Below are positions 1 to 5,463 of a stretch of DNA of 5,463 nucleotides, one piece after another. The notes beneath the pieces are model-generated. The model saw only the letters and a program-made list of their open reading frames with translations, did no database searches and was not told the origin of the DNA. The DNA is from Thermoflexus hugenholtzii JAD2 (GTDB lineage: Bacteria; Chloroflexota; Dehalococcoidia; SHYB01): assembly GCA_945861815.1 (NCBI GenBank), contig CAMAVV010000124.1:1-5463 (forward strand). Direction: 5' to 3'. Made by a program: the position numbers and the translations under genes. Positions within the stretch are counted from its first letter, which is position 1. Every line of letters starts with the position of its first letter.

Positions 1-1
1 C

Positions 2-241
2 CAGGGCAACGTGGCAGGCGGCGAGATCGGCGGCAACGTGCTGCTTGGCTATCGCATCCAGAATGGAAAGATCACCGGGCGCGTGAAGGACACTGTCATC
101 TCCGGGAACGTCTACACATCGCTCAGCAGCGGCAAGCTCATCGCCCTCAGTGATACGCAGGAGTGGGTGAGCGGCAGCCTATTCACACCGGCCATCGCCT
201 GCATGGGCATCAGCGTCTCCACTAAAAAAACCGGCGAGTAG
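2..241 (+). CDS. TldD/PmbA (TldE-type) family protein, C-terminal fragment
   Basis: This is the last 79 codons of a gene that begins upstream of the window. The frame is open from base 2 to the TAG at 239-241, so the internal GTG at 11 is not a real start. The fragment carries features of the C-terminal domain of the TldD/PmbA family: GNVLLGYRIQNGKITGRVKD, then TVISGNVYTSL, then a stretch ending LFTPAIACMGISVSTK. The tail lacks the CGKxGQ-like segment of TldD and ends more like PmbA/TldE (known pattern VLLPEIKIAG), so I favour the TldE type. In known systems TldD and TldE form a heterodimeric metalloprotease that trims unfolded or modified peptides, with the metal site on TldD and TldE inactive but required. 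The catalytic half would lie upstream and cannot be checked here. The HEAT-repeat gene begins 4 bases after the stop, so the two are very likely co-transcribed. Confidence 0.82.
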   Translation, partial: QGNVAGGEIGGNVLLGYRIQNGKITGRVKDTVISGNVYTSLSSGKLIALSDTQEWVSGSLFTPAIACMGISVSTKKTGE

Positions 242-245
242 CGCC

Positions 246-1169
246 ATGTCCGCACTGGAAAATCTTCTCAACGAGATCGCCGCCCGCAAGGGGCGGTTCT
301 CGCCTGCCAAGCTCACCCATCTGTCAGGCCTTTCGTCCGAGGAGATGCCGGCCTTTCAAAAAGCCTGGGAGACGCTGCCCGCGCTGCGGCGCAAGGCAGT
401 CATCGCCCTCCTGATTGAGCTGGGAGAAGACAACGTCGAGCTCGATTTCTTCGCCATCTTCAAGCTGGCCTTGAACGATGAGGACGAAGAGATACGCATC
501 GAGGCCATCGAAGGATTGTGGGAGTGCAAAGAGCGCGCGCTGCTGACGCCCCTCATCCGCCTGCTGGCCGTGGACCCCTCTCCAAAGGTGCGCGCGGCGG
601 CGGCGCTGGCCCTAGGCAGGTTCGCTTTCTTCGCGGAGACAGGCAAACTGCTGGAGCGAGACGGACGGCGCATCGCCGAGGCGCTGCTGGAGACGATCGA
701 CAGCGAGTTCGAATCGACGGAGGTGCGCAGGCGCGCCATCGAAGCCATCGCCGCCATGAGCCATGACCGCGTGCGCGACATCGTCCAAGAGGCCTATGAG
801 AGCGACGATATGCAGGTGAAGGCCAGCGCCCTTCACGCCATGGGCCGCACCTGCGACCCCAAGTGGCTCCCTGTCCTCATCGACGAGACGTCCAGCAGCC
901 AGGCTGAGCTGCGCTATGAGGCCGTCACGGCCCTTGGCGAAATCGGCGACGACAAGGGCATCACGCACCTCCTACCGATGATCGACGACGAGGATGCAGA
1001 GGTGCAAGCCGCCGCCATCGCCGCCCTGGGCAAAATCGGCGGGCCTGTAGCGAAGAAAGCCCTGAGCCGCACCAAGCAACGGCCCGAATCGCACATCCAG
1101 GAGCTGGCCCAATCAGCCCTGGAGACGCTCGGCGAGCTGGACCCGCCCCTCGCAGACCGTCGCAACTGA
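246..1169 (+). CDS. HEAT-repeat protein
   Basis: A 307-residue soluble protein made almost wholly of HEAT/PBS-lyase-type helical repeats. Visible repeats lie at about residues 67-97, 99-127, 140-170, 176-202, 206-235 and 238-266, with a weaker one at 267-297. Each has the alternating pattern of a hydrophobic A helix, a D/E/P turn and a V/I-R/Q-x-x-A-x-x-A-L B helix; the clearest are KVRAAAALALGRFA and EVQAAAIAALGKIG. Residues 1-66 are helical but not clearly repeats. No signal peptide, membrane segment or catalytic motif is seen. Such solenoids are generally protein-binding scaffolds, and some relatives act in chromophore-lyase or other maturation systems, but the partner is unknown here. ATG at 246 is chosen because it follows the upstream stop by 4 bases. 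No strong Shine-Dalgarno precedes it, which suggests translational coupling to the TldE-like gene. Confidence 0.88.
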   Translation: MSALENLLNEIAARKGRFSPAKLTHLSGLSSEEMPAFQKAWETLPALRRKAVIALLIELGEDNVELDFFAIFKLALNDEDEEIRIEAIEGLWECKERALLTPLIRLLAVDPSPKVRAAAALALGRFAFFAETGKLLERDGRRIAEALLETIDSEFESTEVRRRAIEAIAAMSHDRVRDIVQEAYESDDMQVKASALHAMGRTCDPKWLPVLIDETSSSQAELRYEAVTALGEIGDDKGITHLLPMIDDEDAEVQAAAIAALGKIGGPVAKKALSRTKQRPESHIQELAQSALETLGELDPPLADRRN

Positions 1170-1195
1170 TTACCGCCAGCCCTCGTTGGCAGCCC

Positions 1196-1224
1196 TTGCC
1201 ACTCATGGGCGCAGTCCGTATGAT
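1196..1224 (+). promoter_or_regulatory. Candidate sigma-70-type promoter for the VWA gene
   Basis: TTGCCA at 1196-1201 and TATGAT at 1219-1224 are separated by 17 bases. Each hexamer matches the consensus at 5 of 6 positions and the spacing is optimal. Transcription would start near 1231-1233, about 50 bases upstream of the ATG at 1284. It lies in the only gap between the HEAT-repeat gene and the VWA gene, so it could drive the VWA gene and the genes after it independently of the tld operon. This is a sequence match only. Confidence 0.5.
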
Positions 1225-1273
1225 TGCACCCAATCTCCCCTGGTCTGATCGAACGGCTCCACAGCCGGGGAAC

Positions 1274-1279
1274 AGGTGA
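1274..1279 (+). promoter_or_regulatory. Shine-Dalgarno that decides the VWA gene start
   Basis: AGGTGA lies 4 bases upstream of the ATG at 1284, somewhat close but usable. It supports 1284 over the in-frame TTG at 1224, which has no ribosome binding site and overlaps the candidate -10 element. A GTG at 1281 directly before the ATG is a possible alternative. Confidence 0.55.
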
Positions 1280-1283
1280 TGTG

Positions 1284-3299
1284 ATGTCTCGATACCGCTA
1301 CTCGTCCTGGGACGGCTCCAGCGAGCCATTCTCGCTGCACCCCGACGAAGTCATGGACGAAATCTCGAACGACCTCTTTGGCGATATGGGGCTTGAGCGC
1401 GCCCTGCAGCGCATCCTCCAGCGCGGGATGCAGGATAAATCGGGACGCCGCACCCAAGGGATGCGCGACCTGATGGAGCGCGTGCGCAACCGCCGCCGGG
1501 AACAGATGGAGAAGTACGACCTGGGCTCCGTCCTCAACGACATCAAAGAGCGCCTCCAGGACATCGTGCAGACGGAGCGCGAAGGCATCCGCACCCGCCT
1601 GAGCCAGGCGCGCGACGAGGCGAAGAAGGACCCCGCGAAGCAGCCAGGCCTGGACATGCTGGAGAAGCTGGCGGAGAAGCGCAGAGAGACGCTCAAGAAC
1701 CTGACCCAAGACCCGGCGGAACAGATCAAGGCGCTGAACGACTATGACTTCATGGACCCGGAGGCCCGCCGCAAGTTCCAGGAGCTGATGGACGAACTGA
1801 AGAAGCGGGCGATGGACCAGTATTTCAAAAACATGCAGCAGTCGATGCAGAACATGAGCGGCGACCAGATGCAGGCCATGAAGGAGATGCTGAAGGACCT
1901 GAACCAGCTCTTCAAGCAGCACAAGCAGGGCACCCTGAGCCAGGACCAGTTCGACCAATTCATGCAGCAGTTCGGCCAGATGTTCGGCGACAAGCCGCCG
2001 CAGAATATGCAGGAGCTTGCCGAGCGATTGCAGGAGCGAATGGCCCAGGCGCAGTCGCTCTTGGACAGCATGCCGGAGACGACGCGCCAGCAATTGCAAG
2101 ACCTCATGGACTCGATGATGGACGACGAGATGCGCCAGCAGATGTCCCAGCTGGCCCGGATGCTCGACGAGATGTCGCCGATGGACGATATGCGCCGCGA
2201 ATATCCCTTCACCGGCGATGAAGAGCTCTCCATGCAGGAGGCGATGCGCCTGATGGAAGAGTTCCAGAAGATGGACAACCTGGAGCAGAGCCTCCGCGAT
2301 GTGCGGAGCGCCCAGGACCTGGAACGCATCGACGCCGAGCAGCTCAAGGAGATCCTGGGCGAGGATGCCCGGCGATCGCTCGAAGAGATGAAGGACCTGC
2401 TGCGCAAGCTGGAGGAGGCGGGCTATATCCGCCGGAAGGGCGACCGCTTCGAGCTGACGCCGCGCGGCGTGCGCAAGATCGGGCAGAAGGCCATCCGCGA
2501 GATATTCTCAGCGCTGAAGAAAGACCGCGTCGGCAGCCACGAGATACGCAAGCGCGGCGGCGGGGGCGAGCCCAGCGGCGAGACGAAGCTGTGGGAGTTC
2601 GGCGACGACTTCAACGTGGACCTGCAGAAATCGCTCCTGAACACCGTGAAGCGCGAGGGAGCGGGCACACCTCTGAAGATGAAGGCGGGCGACTTCGAAG
2701 TGGAGCGCATCGACTTCGCCACCCAGGCCGCCACGTGCCTCCTCATCGATCGCAGCCGCTCCATGGGCTACTACGGCAACTTCGCCGCCGCCAAAAAGGT
2801 CGCCATCGCCCTGCACACCCTCATCCGCAGCAAGTTCCCCCGGGACGTCCTCTACATCGTCGGCTTCTCCGATGTGGCGACGCAGTTCAAGGACGCGGAC
2901 CTGTCAGACCTCTATTGGGACACTGGCATCTCCGGCACCAACATGCACCACGCCTTCATGCTTTCCCGCAAGCTCCTCTCCAGGCACAAGGGCGCGACGC
3001 GGCAGATGATCATGATCACGGACGGCGAGCCGACGGCCCATCTGGAGCAGGGCGTCCCCAATTTCAGCTACCCGCCTTCGCCGCGCACCATCTCGGAGAC
3101 GCTGAAAGAGGTGCGGCGCTGCACCCAGGAGCACATCGTCATCAACACCTTTATGCTGGAGAACAACTACCAGCTGGTGGACTTTGTGAACCTGCTGACG
3201 CGCATCAACCACGGGCGCGCCTTCTACGCCTCGCCCGATAAGCTGGGCGAATATGTGCTGGTGGATTTCCTTTCGAACCGCCGCCGCAGGGTGGCATAG
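1284..3299 (+). CDS. VWA-domain protein with Met/Gln-rich helical region
   Basis: A 671-residue cytoplasmic protein without signal peptide or membrane segment. The N-terminus MSRYRYSSWDGS and the overall plan match a family of uncharacterised bacterial VWA proteins that I recall as COG4867. In order: a charged helical region (about 20-180); a Met/Gln-rich helical region (180-330, 24 Met in 151 residues); a winged-helix-like segment (355-412, containing LEEAGYIRRKGDRFELTPRG); a glycine run (425-428); a conserved linker with KLWEFGDDFNVDLQKSLLN; and a C-terminal VWA domain (about 482-660). The VWA metal site looks complete: DRSRS with D489, S491 and S493, then T552 in SGTNMHH, and D580 in ITDGEPT. 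VWA domains bind Mg2+ and a partner acidic residue, and in bacteria often serve MoxR-type AAA+ ATPases or metal chelatases. No such ATPase is in view. Function is unknown; a role in complex assembly or metal-dependent protein maturation is inference. The ATG at 1284 is preferred over TTG at 1224 because of AGGTGA at 1274. Confidence 0.9.
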   Translation: MSRYRYSSWDGSSEPFSLHPDEVMDEISNDLFGDMGLERALQRILQRGMQDKSGRRTQGMRDLMERVRNRRREQMEKYDLGSVLNDIKERLQDIVQTEREGIRTRLSQARDEAKKDPAKQPGLDMLEKLAEKRRETLKNLTQDPAEQIKALNDYDFMDPEARRKFQELMDELKKRAMDQYFKNMQQSMQNMSGDQMQAMKEMLKDLNQLFKQHKQGTLSQDQFDQFMQQFGQMFGDKPPQNMQELAERLQERMAQAQSLLDSMPETTRQQLQDLMDSMMDDEMRQQMSQLARMLDEMSPMDDMRREYPFTGDEELSMQEAMRLMEEFQKMDNLEQSLRDVRSAQDLERIDAEQLKEILGEDARRSLEEMKDLLRKLEEAGYIRRKGDRFELTPRGVRKIGQKAIREIFSALKKDRVGSHEIRKRGGGGEPSGETKLWEFGDDFNVDLQKSLLNTVKREGAGTPLKMKAGDFEVERIDFATQAATCLLIDRSRSMGYYGNFAAAKKVAIALHTLIRSKFPRDVLYIVGFSDVATQFKDADLSDLYWDTGISGTNMHHAFMLSRKLLSRHKGATRQMIMITDGEPTAHLEQGVPNFSYPPSPRTISETLKEVRRCTQEHIVINTFMLENNYQLVDFVNLLTRINHGRAFYASPDKLGEYVLVDFLSNRRRRVA

Positions 3300-3311
3300 C
3301 AGACACATCGC

Positions 3312-3317
3312 AGGAGA
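3312..3317 (+). promoter_or_regulatory. Shine-Dalgarno of the amidohydrolase gene
   Basis: AGGAGA lies 6 bases before the ATG at 3324 and is one of the two strongest ribosome binding sites in the window. With only 24 bases separating the VWA stop from this start and no promoter-like pair between them, the amidohydrolase is probably read from a transcript that also covers the VWA gene. Confidence 0.65.
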
Positions 3318-3323
3318 GAGCGC

Positions 3324-4421
3324 ATGACGAAGTACAAGGTTATCTCCGCCGATTCCCACGTCATCGAACCGCCGCACGTCTGGAAGGACTACATGGAGTC
3401 CGCCTACAAGGCGCGCGCCCCATACGTAGTGCGCGAGGGAGAGTTCGATGTGTGGAAGTGCGAAGGCGTGACCCTTGGCCCTGTGGCCGCCTACGCAGGC
3501 GCGGGCAAGCCGAGCGATAAGCTCAAGAGCCAGGGCACCTATGAGAAGGACACGCCCAAGGGGAGCTACGAGCCGCGCGCACGCTTAGATGAGATGGCGG
3601 TAGACACGGTGGAAGGCGAAGTGCTCTATCCCTCCGTGGCACTGCGCATGTTCGGCATCCCGGACCCTGACTTCCAAGGGGCCTGCTTCCGCGCCTACAA
3701 CGGCTGGATCGCCGACTTCTGCAAGCCCTACCCTAACGTCTTCAAGGGCATCGGCATCCTGACCATCGACGACATCGAGGCGGCGGCAGGGGAAGTGCGC
3801 CGCTGCCGCTCGCTGGGCCTCTCCGGCGTCTCCATCTCGGTGAACCCGGAAGGCGGGCGCTACTACAGCGACCCGTCCTTCGACCCCTTGTGGAGCGCCG
3901 CGGAAGAGTGCGCTATGCCTATCAGCCTCCACATCCTCACGGAGCGCAAACATAAGCAACGCATGGGCGAAGACTTCCTCTCCGGCCAGGTCACGGAGAA
4001 CGTGATGATCCAGGACGCCCTGGCGCGGATGATCTTCTCAGGCGTCTTCCTCAAGCACCCCAAGCTCAAGATCGTCTCCGCCGAGAACGACACCGGCTGG
4101 GCGGGCTATTTCCTGGAGCGAGCCGACTACCTGCACGACCGCCGCCAGGTCTTCCACAAGATGGGCATCCCTCGCGATATGCCGCCGAGCCACTTCTTCC
4201 ACAAGCACGTCTTCCTCACCTTCATGCGTGACCGCCCGGGCATCATGCTGCGCAGCATCATCGGCGTCGAGAACTTGATGTGGGCCTCCGACTATCCACA
4301 CCTGGACAGCACGTGGCCCAACTCGATGAAGATGATCGACCGCATCTTCGCCGGCGTGCCCGAGGACGAGCGGCGCAAGATCGTCGCGGAGAACGCGGCG
4401 AACCTCTACCACTACGCCTAG
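3324..4421 (+). CDS. Amidohydrolase-2 family metal-dependent hydrolase/decarboxylase
   Basis: A 365-residue TIM-barrel enzyme of the amidohydrolase-2 family (PF04909 type; relatives include ACMSD and gamma-resorcylate decarboxylase). It starts with ISADSHVIEP, where D10 and H12 stand in for the usual first-strand metal ligands. H203 in ISLHIL is the likely strand-5 ligand, and D323 in WASDYPHLDSTWP is the strand-8 acidic residue, followed by H326. At the position where decarboxylases carry HMGE, this protein reads SAENDTGW (E254, W259), a pattern I recall from a large uncharacterised branch of the family. Family chemistry is hydrolysis or non-oxidative decarboxylation of carboxylated, often aromatic, compounds. 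The substrate here is unknown. Length is typical, there is no signal peptide, and the protein looks intact. It ends 6 bases before the SRPBCC gene, so the two are probably translated from one message and may share a substrate. Confidence 0.88.
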   Translation: MTKYKVISADSHVIEPPHVWKDYMESAYKARAPYVVREGEFDVWKCEGVTLGPVAAYAGAGKPSDKLKSQGTYEKDTPKGSYEPRARLDEMAVDTVEGEVLYPSVALRMFGIPDPDFQGACFRAYNGWIADFCKPYPNVFKGIGILTIDDIEAAAGEVRRCRSLGLSGVSISVNPEGGRYYSDPSFDPLWSAAEECAMPISLHILTERKHKQRMGEDFLSGQVTENVMIQDALARMIFSGVFLKHPKLKIVSAENDTGWAGYFLERADYLHDRRQVFHKMGIPRDMPPSHFFHKHVFLTFMRDRPGIMLRSIIGVENLMWASDYPHLDSTWPNSMKMIDRIFAGVPEDERRKIVAENAANLYHYA

Positions 4422-4427
4422 CGCCGC

Positions 4428-4901
4428 ATGCGCGTCTCCCGCAACCGCCTCATCAAAGCCTCCCTCGCCGATGTGTGGCGCGCCGCCTCCGCATTGGAGG
4501 ACCTGCCGAAGTGGCTCAGCGGCATCGAGGGCGTTCAGCACACCGACGGCCCCGCAGAAGGCATAGGCCGAAAACAGCTCGTCTCGAGGGAGCTTTACGG
4601 GCGGGAGAGCCGCCTCACCCAGGAAGTCATCGCGTGGGAGCCGGAGCGCCGCATCTCGCTCAAGCACCTCGAGGAGACGGTGGACGGCGCGAAAGCGGGC
4701 GGCGTGCGCAACTTTCACACCGTCATCACCATGCGCCCCATCGCCGAGAGGACCGAGGTGGAGTTAGCCTACAAGTGGGACTCGCCGATGGGCCTCTCGT
4801 GGCTGTTGAGCCTCTTCCTTGGCGGGCGCGTCATGGGCAAAGAGCAGAACGCTTCGCTAAAGTTGTTGGAACAGCTGGTGACAGAGGAGAAGCGGGCGTA
4901 G
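4428..4901 (+). CDS. SRPBCC (START-like) family protein
   Basis: A 157-residue protein with the layout of the SRPBCC/polyketide-cyclase-like fold. It opens with a beta strand and helix (RLIKASLADVWRAASALED), then LPKWLSGIEGVQ, a G-x-G turn (GPAEGIGRK), a run of strands including EVIAWEPERRISLKHLEE, and a long C-terminal helix. The W-x-P-x-R element and the early D-x-W/K-W-x-x-x-I pattern are typical. A hydrophobic patch at about residues 124-137 (LSWLLSLFLGG) fits the loop and start of the last helix rather than a membrane span. The fold forms a deep hydrophobic cavity for lipids, polyketides or aromatic ligands; some members are enzymes and others only bind. No catalytic residues can be assigned. 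It starts 6 bases after the amidohydrolase stop with no good Shine-Dalgarno, suggesting translational coupling and a shared pathway. Confidence 0.82.
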   Translation: MRVSRNRLIKASLADVWRAASALEDLPKWLSGIEGVQHTDGPAEGIGRKQLVSRELYGRESRLTQEVIAWEPERRISLKHLEETVDGAKAGGVRNFHTVITMRPIAERTEVELAYKWDSPMGLSWLLSLFLGGRVMGKEQNASLKLLEQLVTEEKRA

Positions 4902-4964
4902 TCCCTTGATTCCCATGCCCCTCTCGCGCTACCCTAGCCGGGCGCAAACCCTTCAAGCCCTGAC

Positions 4965-4988
4965 TTCCTATGTTCCTACGTTCCCTTC
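4965..4988 (+). repeat. Imperfect 8-base tandem repeat in leader
   Basis: Three adjacent 8-base units read TTCCTATG, TTCCTACG and TTCCCTTC. The first two differ at one base and the third is more diverged. They sit just upstream of the Shine-Dalgarno AAGGAG (4993-4998) of the acyl-CoA synthetase gene. The array is short and may be chance in a pyrimidine-rich leader. Confidence 0.4.
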
Positions 4989-4992
4989 TTCT

Positions 4993-4998
4993 AAGGAG
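4993..4998 (+). promoter_or_regulatory. Shine-Dalgarno of the acyl-CoA synthetase gene
   Basis: AAGGAG ends 6 bases before the ATG at 5005, close to ideal sequence and spacing. It fixes the start of the partial gene at the right edge and suggests efficient independent translation, unlike the SRPBCC gene before it. Confidence 0.7.
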
Positions 4999-5004
4999 CC
5001 GCCA

Positions 5005-5463
5005 ATGTCCACCACAACGATCATCGAAGCCGCGCGCAAGGAAGGCCGCACCTTGCTCAATGAGGTAGAGGCCAAGCAGATATTGAAAGAGGCGGGGTTG
5101 AACGTCGTGGAGACGCGGCTGGCGGCAAACAAGGCCGATGCGCAGCGGATCGCGAAGGAGCTTGGCTTCCCCATCGTCATGAAGATCCTCTCGCAGGACA
5201 TCGCCCACAAGAGCGACGTTGGCGGCGTGAAGCTTGGGCTGAAGAGCGAGGCGGAGGTCGCGGCGGCGCACGACGAGATGCTGGCGGCAGTGAAGAAGGC
5301 CGCGCCGAACGCCCGTATCGCCGGGGTCTCTGTGCAGCGCATGGCGAAGCAGGGGACGGAGGTCATCATCGGCATGTCCAAGGACCCGTCCTTCGGCCCC
5401 GTGCTGATGTTCGGCCTGGGGGGCATCTTCGTCGAAGTGCTGAAGGACGTCGCTTTCCGCGTG
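5005..5463 (+). CDS. Acyl-CoA synthetase (NDP-forming) beta subunit, ATP-grasp, 5' part
   Basis: The first 153 residues of an ATP-grasp protein that runs off the right edge with no stop codon. It begins with the family's N-terminal helix (LLNEVEAKQILKEAGLNVVE), then the ATP-grasp core with GFPIVMKILSQDIAHKSDVG, and later VIIGMSKDPSFGPVLMFGLG followed by GIFVEVLKDVAFR. These are hallmark blocks of the beta subunit of ADP-forming acetyl/acyl-CoA synthetases. H68 in AHKSD is probably the histidine that takes up the phosphate in the swinging-loop mechanism; this comes from family knowledge, not proof. The enzyme interconverts acyl-CoA plus ADP and phosphate with acid, CoA and ATP, in the cytoplasm. 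Stand-alone beta subunits are roughly 230 residues, so about two thirds may be present. Because the protein starts directly with the ATP-grasp domain, the CoA-binding alpha part is either a separate gene or fused behind it; both lie outside the window. Confidence 0.9.
   Translation, partial: MSTTTIIEAARKEGRTLLNEVEAKQILKEAGLNVVETRLAANKADAQRIAKELGFPIVMKILSQDIAHKSDVGGVKLGLKSEAEVAAAHDEMLAAVKKAAPNARIAGVSVQRMAKQGTEVIIGMSKDPSFGPVLMFGLGGIFVEVLKDVAFRV

Larger units (their letters stand above)
4902..5004 (+). other. Intergenic spacer with weak promoter candidate
   Basis: This 103-base gap separates the SRPBCC gene from the acyl-CoA synthetase gene. TTGATT at 4906-4911 and TACCCT at 4930-4935, 18 bases apart, are a weak promoter candidate; the -10 keeps only the most conserved first T, A and last T. 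The second half is pyrimidine-rich. I see no hairpin followed by a T run, so no intrinsic terminator can be supported. Whether the last gene has its own transcript is open. Confidence 0.3.

Noticed and set aside
1175..1190. Hairpin GCCAGC-CCTC-GTTGGC just after the HEAT-repeat stop, considered as a terminator
   Set aside because: The stem has six pairs including one G-T and is not followed by a T run, so it does not qualify as an intrinsic terminator. A weak attenuating role cannot be excluded.
1203..2099. A 298-codon open frame on the - strand, rich in Leu and His
   Set aside because: It is the antisense shadow of the VWA gene. Abundant CAG (Gln), ATG (Met) and GAG codons on the + strand read as CTG (Leu), CAT (His) and CTC (Leu) in the opposite direction, which fully explains the composition. 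It has no domain-like pattern.
2591..3241. A 216-codon + strand frame within the VWA gene
   Set aside because: The VWA frame carries the complete MIDAS motif here. The alternative frame is Arg/His/Pro-rich noise.
4038..4718. A 226-codon - strand frame opposite the amidohydrolase and SRPBCC genes
   Set aside because: Antisense to two real genes, with a Val/Leu/Ala/Asp-rich low-information composition and no recognisable motif.
4280..4909. A 209-codon + strand frame crossing the amidohydrolase end and the SRPBCC gene
   Set aside because: It overlaps two well-supported genes in another frame and is dominated by Arg, Ala, Pro and His, as expected for an off-frame read of GC-rich codons.
4926..4945. 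GCGC...GCGC inverted repeat in the spacer after the SRPBCC gene
   Set aside because: Only four pairs with no extension into the loop and no T run; expected by chance in GC-rich sequence.
4831..5426. Two - strand frames opposite the acyl-CoA synthetase gene (4831-5271 and 4968-5426)
   Set aside because: The + strand frame from 5005 has clear ATP-grasp family motifs and an ideal Shine-Dalgarno. The - strand reads show no family pattern.

Overview
The window is GC-rich, densely coding bacterial DNA with every supported gene on the + strand. The organism looks like a Chloroflexota member, possibly Dehalococcoidia or a SAR202-like lineage. That guess rests on protein-level resemblance recalled for the TldE-like tail, the YRYSSWDGS-type VWA protein and the amidohydrolase. 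It is inference, not a database result. No rRNA, tRNA, CRISPR array, insertion sequence or prophage signal is visible, and no gap between genes exceeds about 115 bases.

Left block (1-3299): the window opens inside the 3' end of a TldD/PmbA-family gene, closest to the TldE/PmbA type. Four bases later comes a 307-residue HEAT-repeat protein. A 114-base gap with a good sigma-70-type promoter candidate (TTGCCA, 17 bases, TATGAT) follows. Next is a 671-residue protein with a long Met/Gln-rich helical region, a winged-helix-like segment and a C-terminal von Willebrand factor A (VWA) domain with a complete MIDAS metal site. These three look like a protein-handling or assembly module: a peptidase subunit, a protein-binding scaffold and a metal-dependent adhesion or co-chaperone protein. 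The AAA+ ATPase that VWA proteins often work with is not visible here.

Right block (3324-5463): an amidohydrolase-2 family enzyme (metal-dependent hydrolase or decarboxylase type) starts 24 bases after the VWA gene behind a clear Shine-Dalgarno. A small SRPBCC (START-like fold) protein follows after 6 bases. After a 103-base spacer with a pyrimidine-rich leader comes the first 153 codons of an ATP-grasp acyl-CoA synthetase (NDP-forming) beta subunit, cut by the window edge. This half looks like small-molecule catabolism: a carboxylate- or ring-processing hydrolase, a ligand-binding partner, and an enzyme linking acyl-CoA to ATP. The substrate cannot be read from the sequence.

Most of the window is ordinary housekeeping or accessory metabolism. 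The parts most worth a second look are the TldE/HEAT/VWA neighbourhood, the domain architecture of the VWA protein, and the tight amidohydrolase-SRPBCC pairing.
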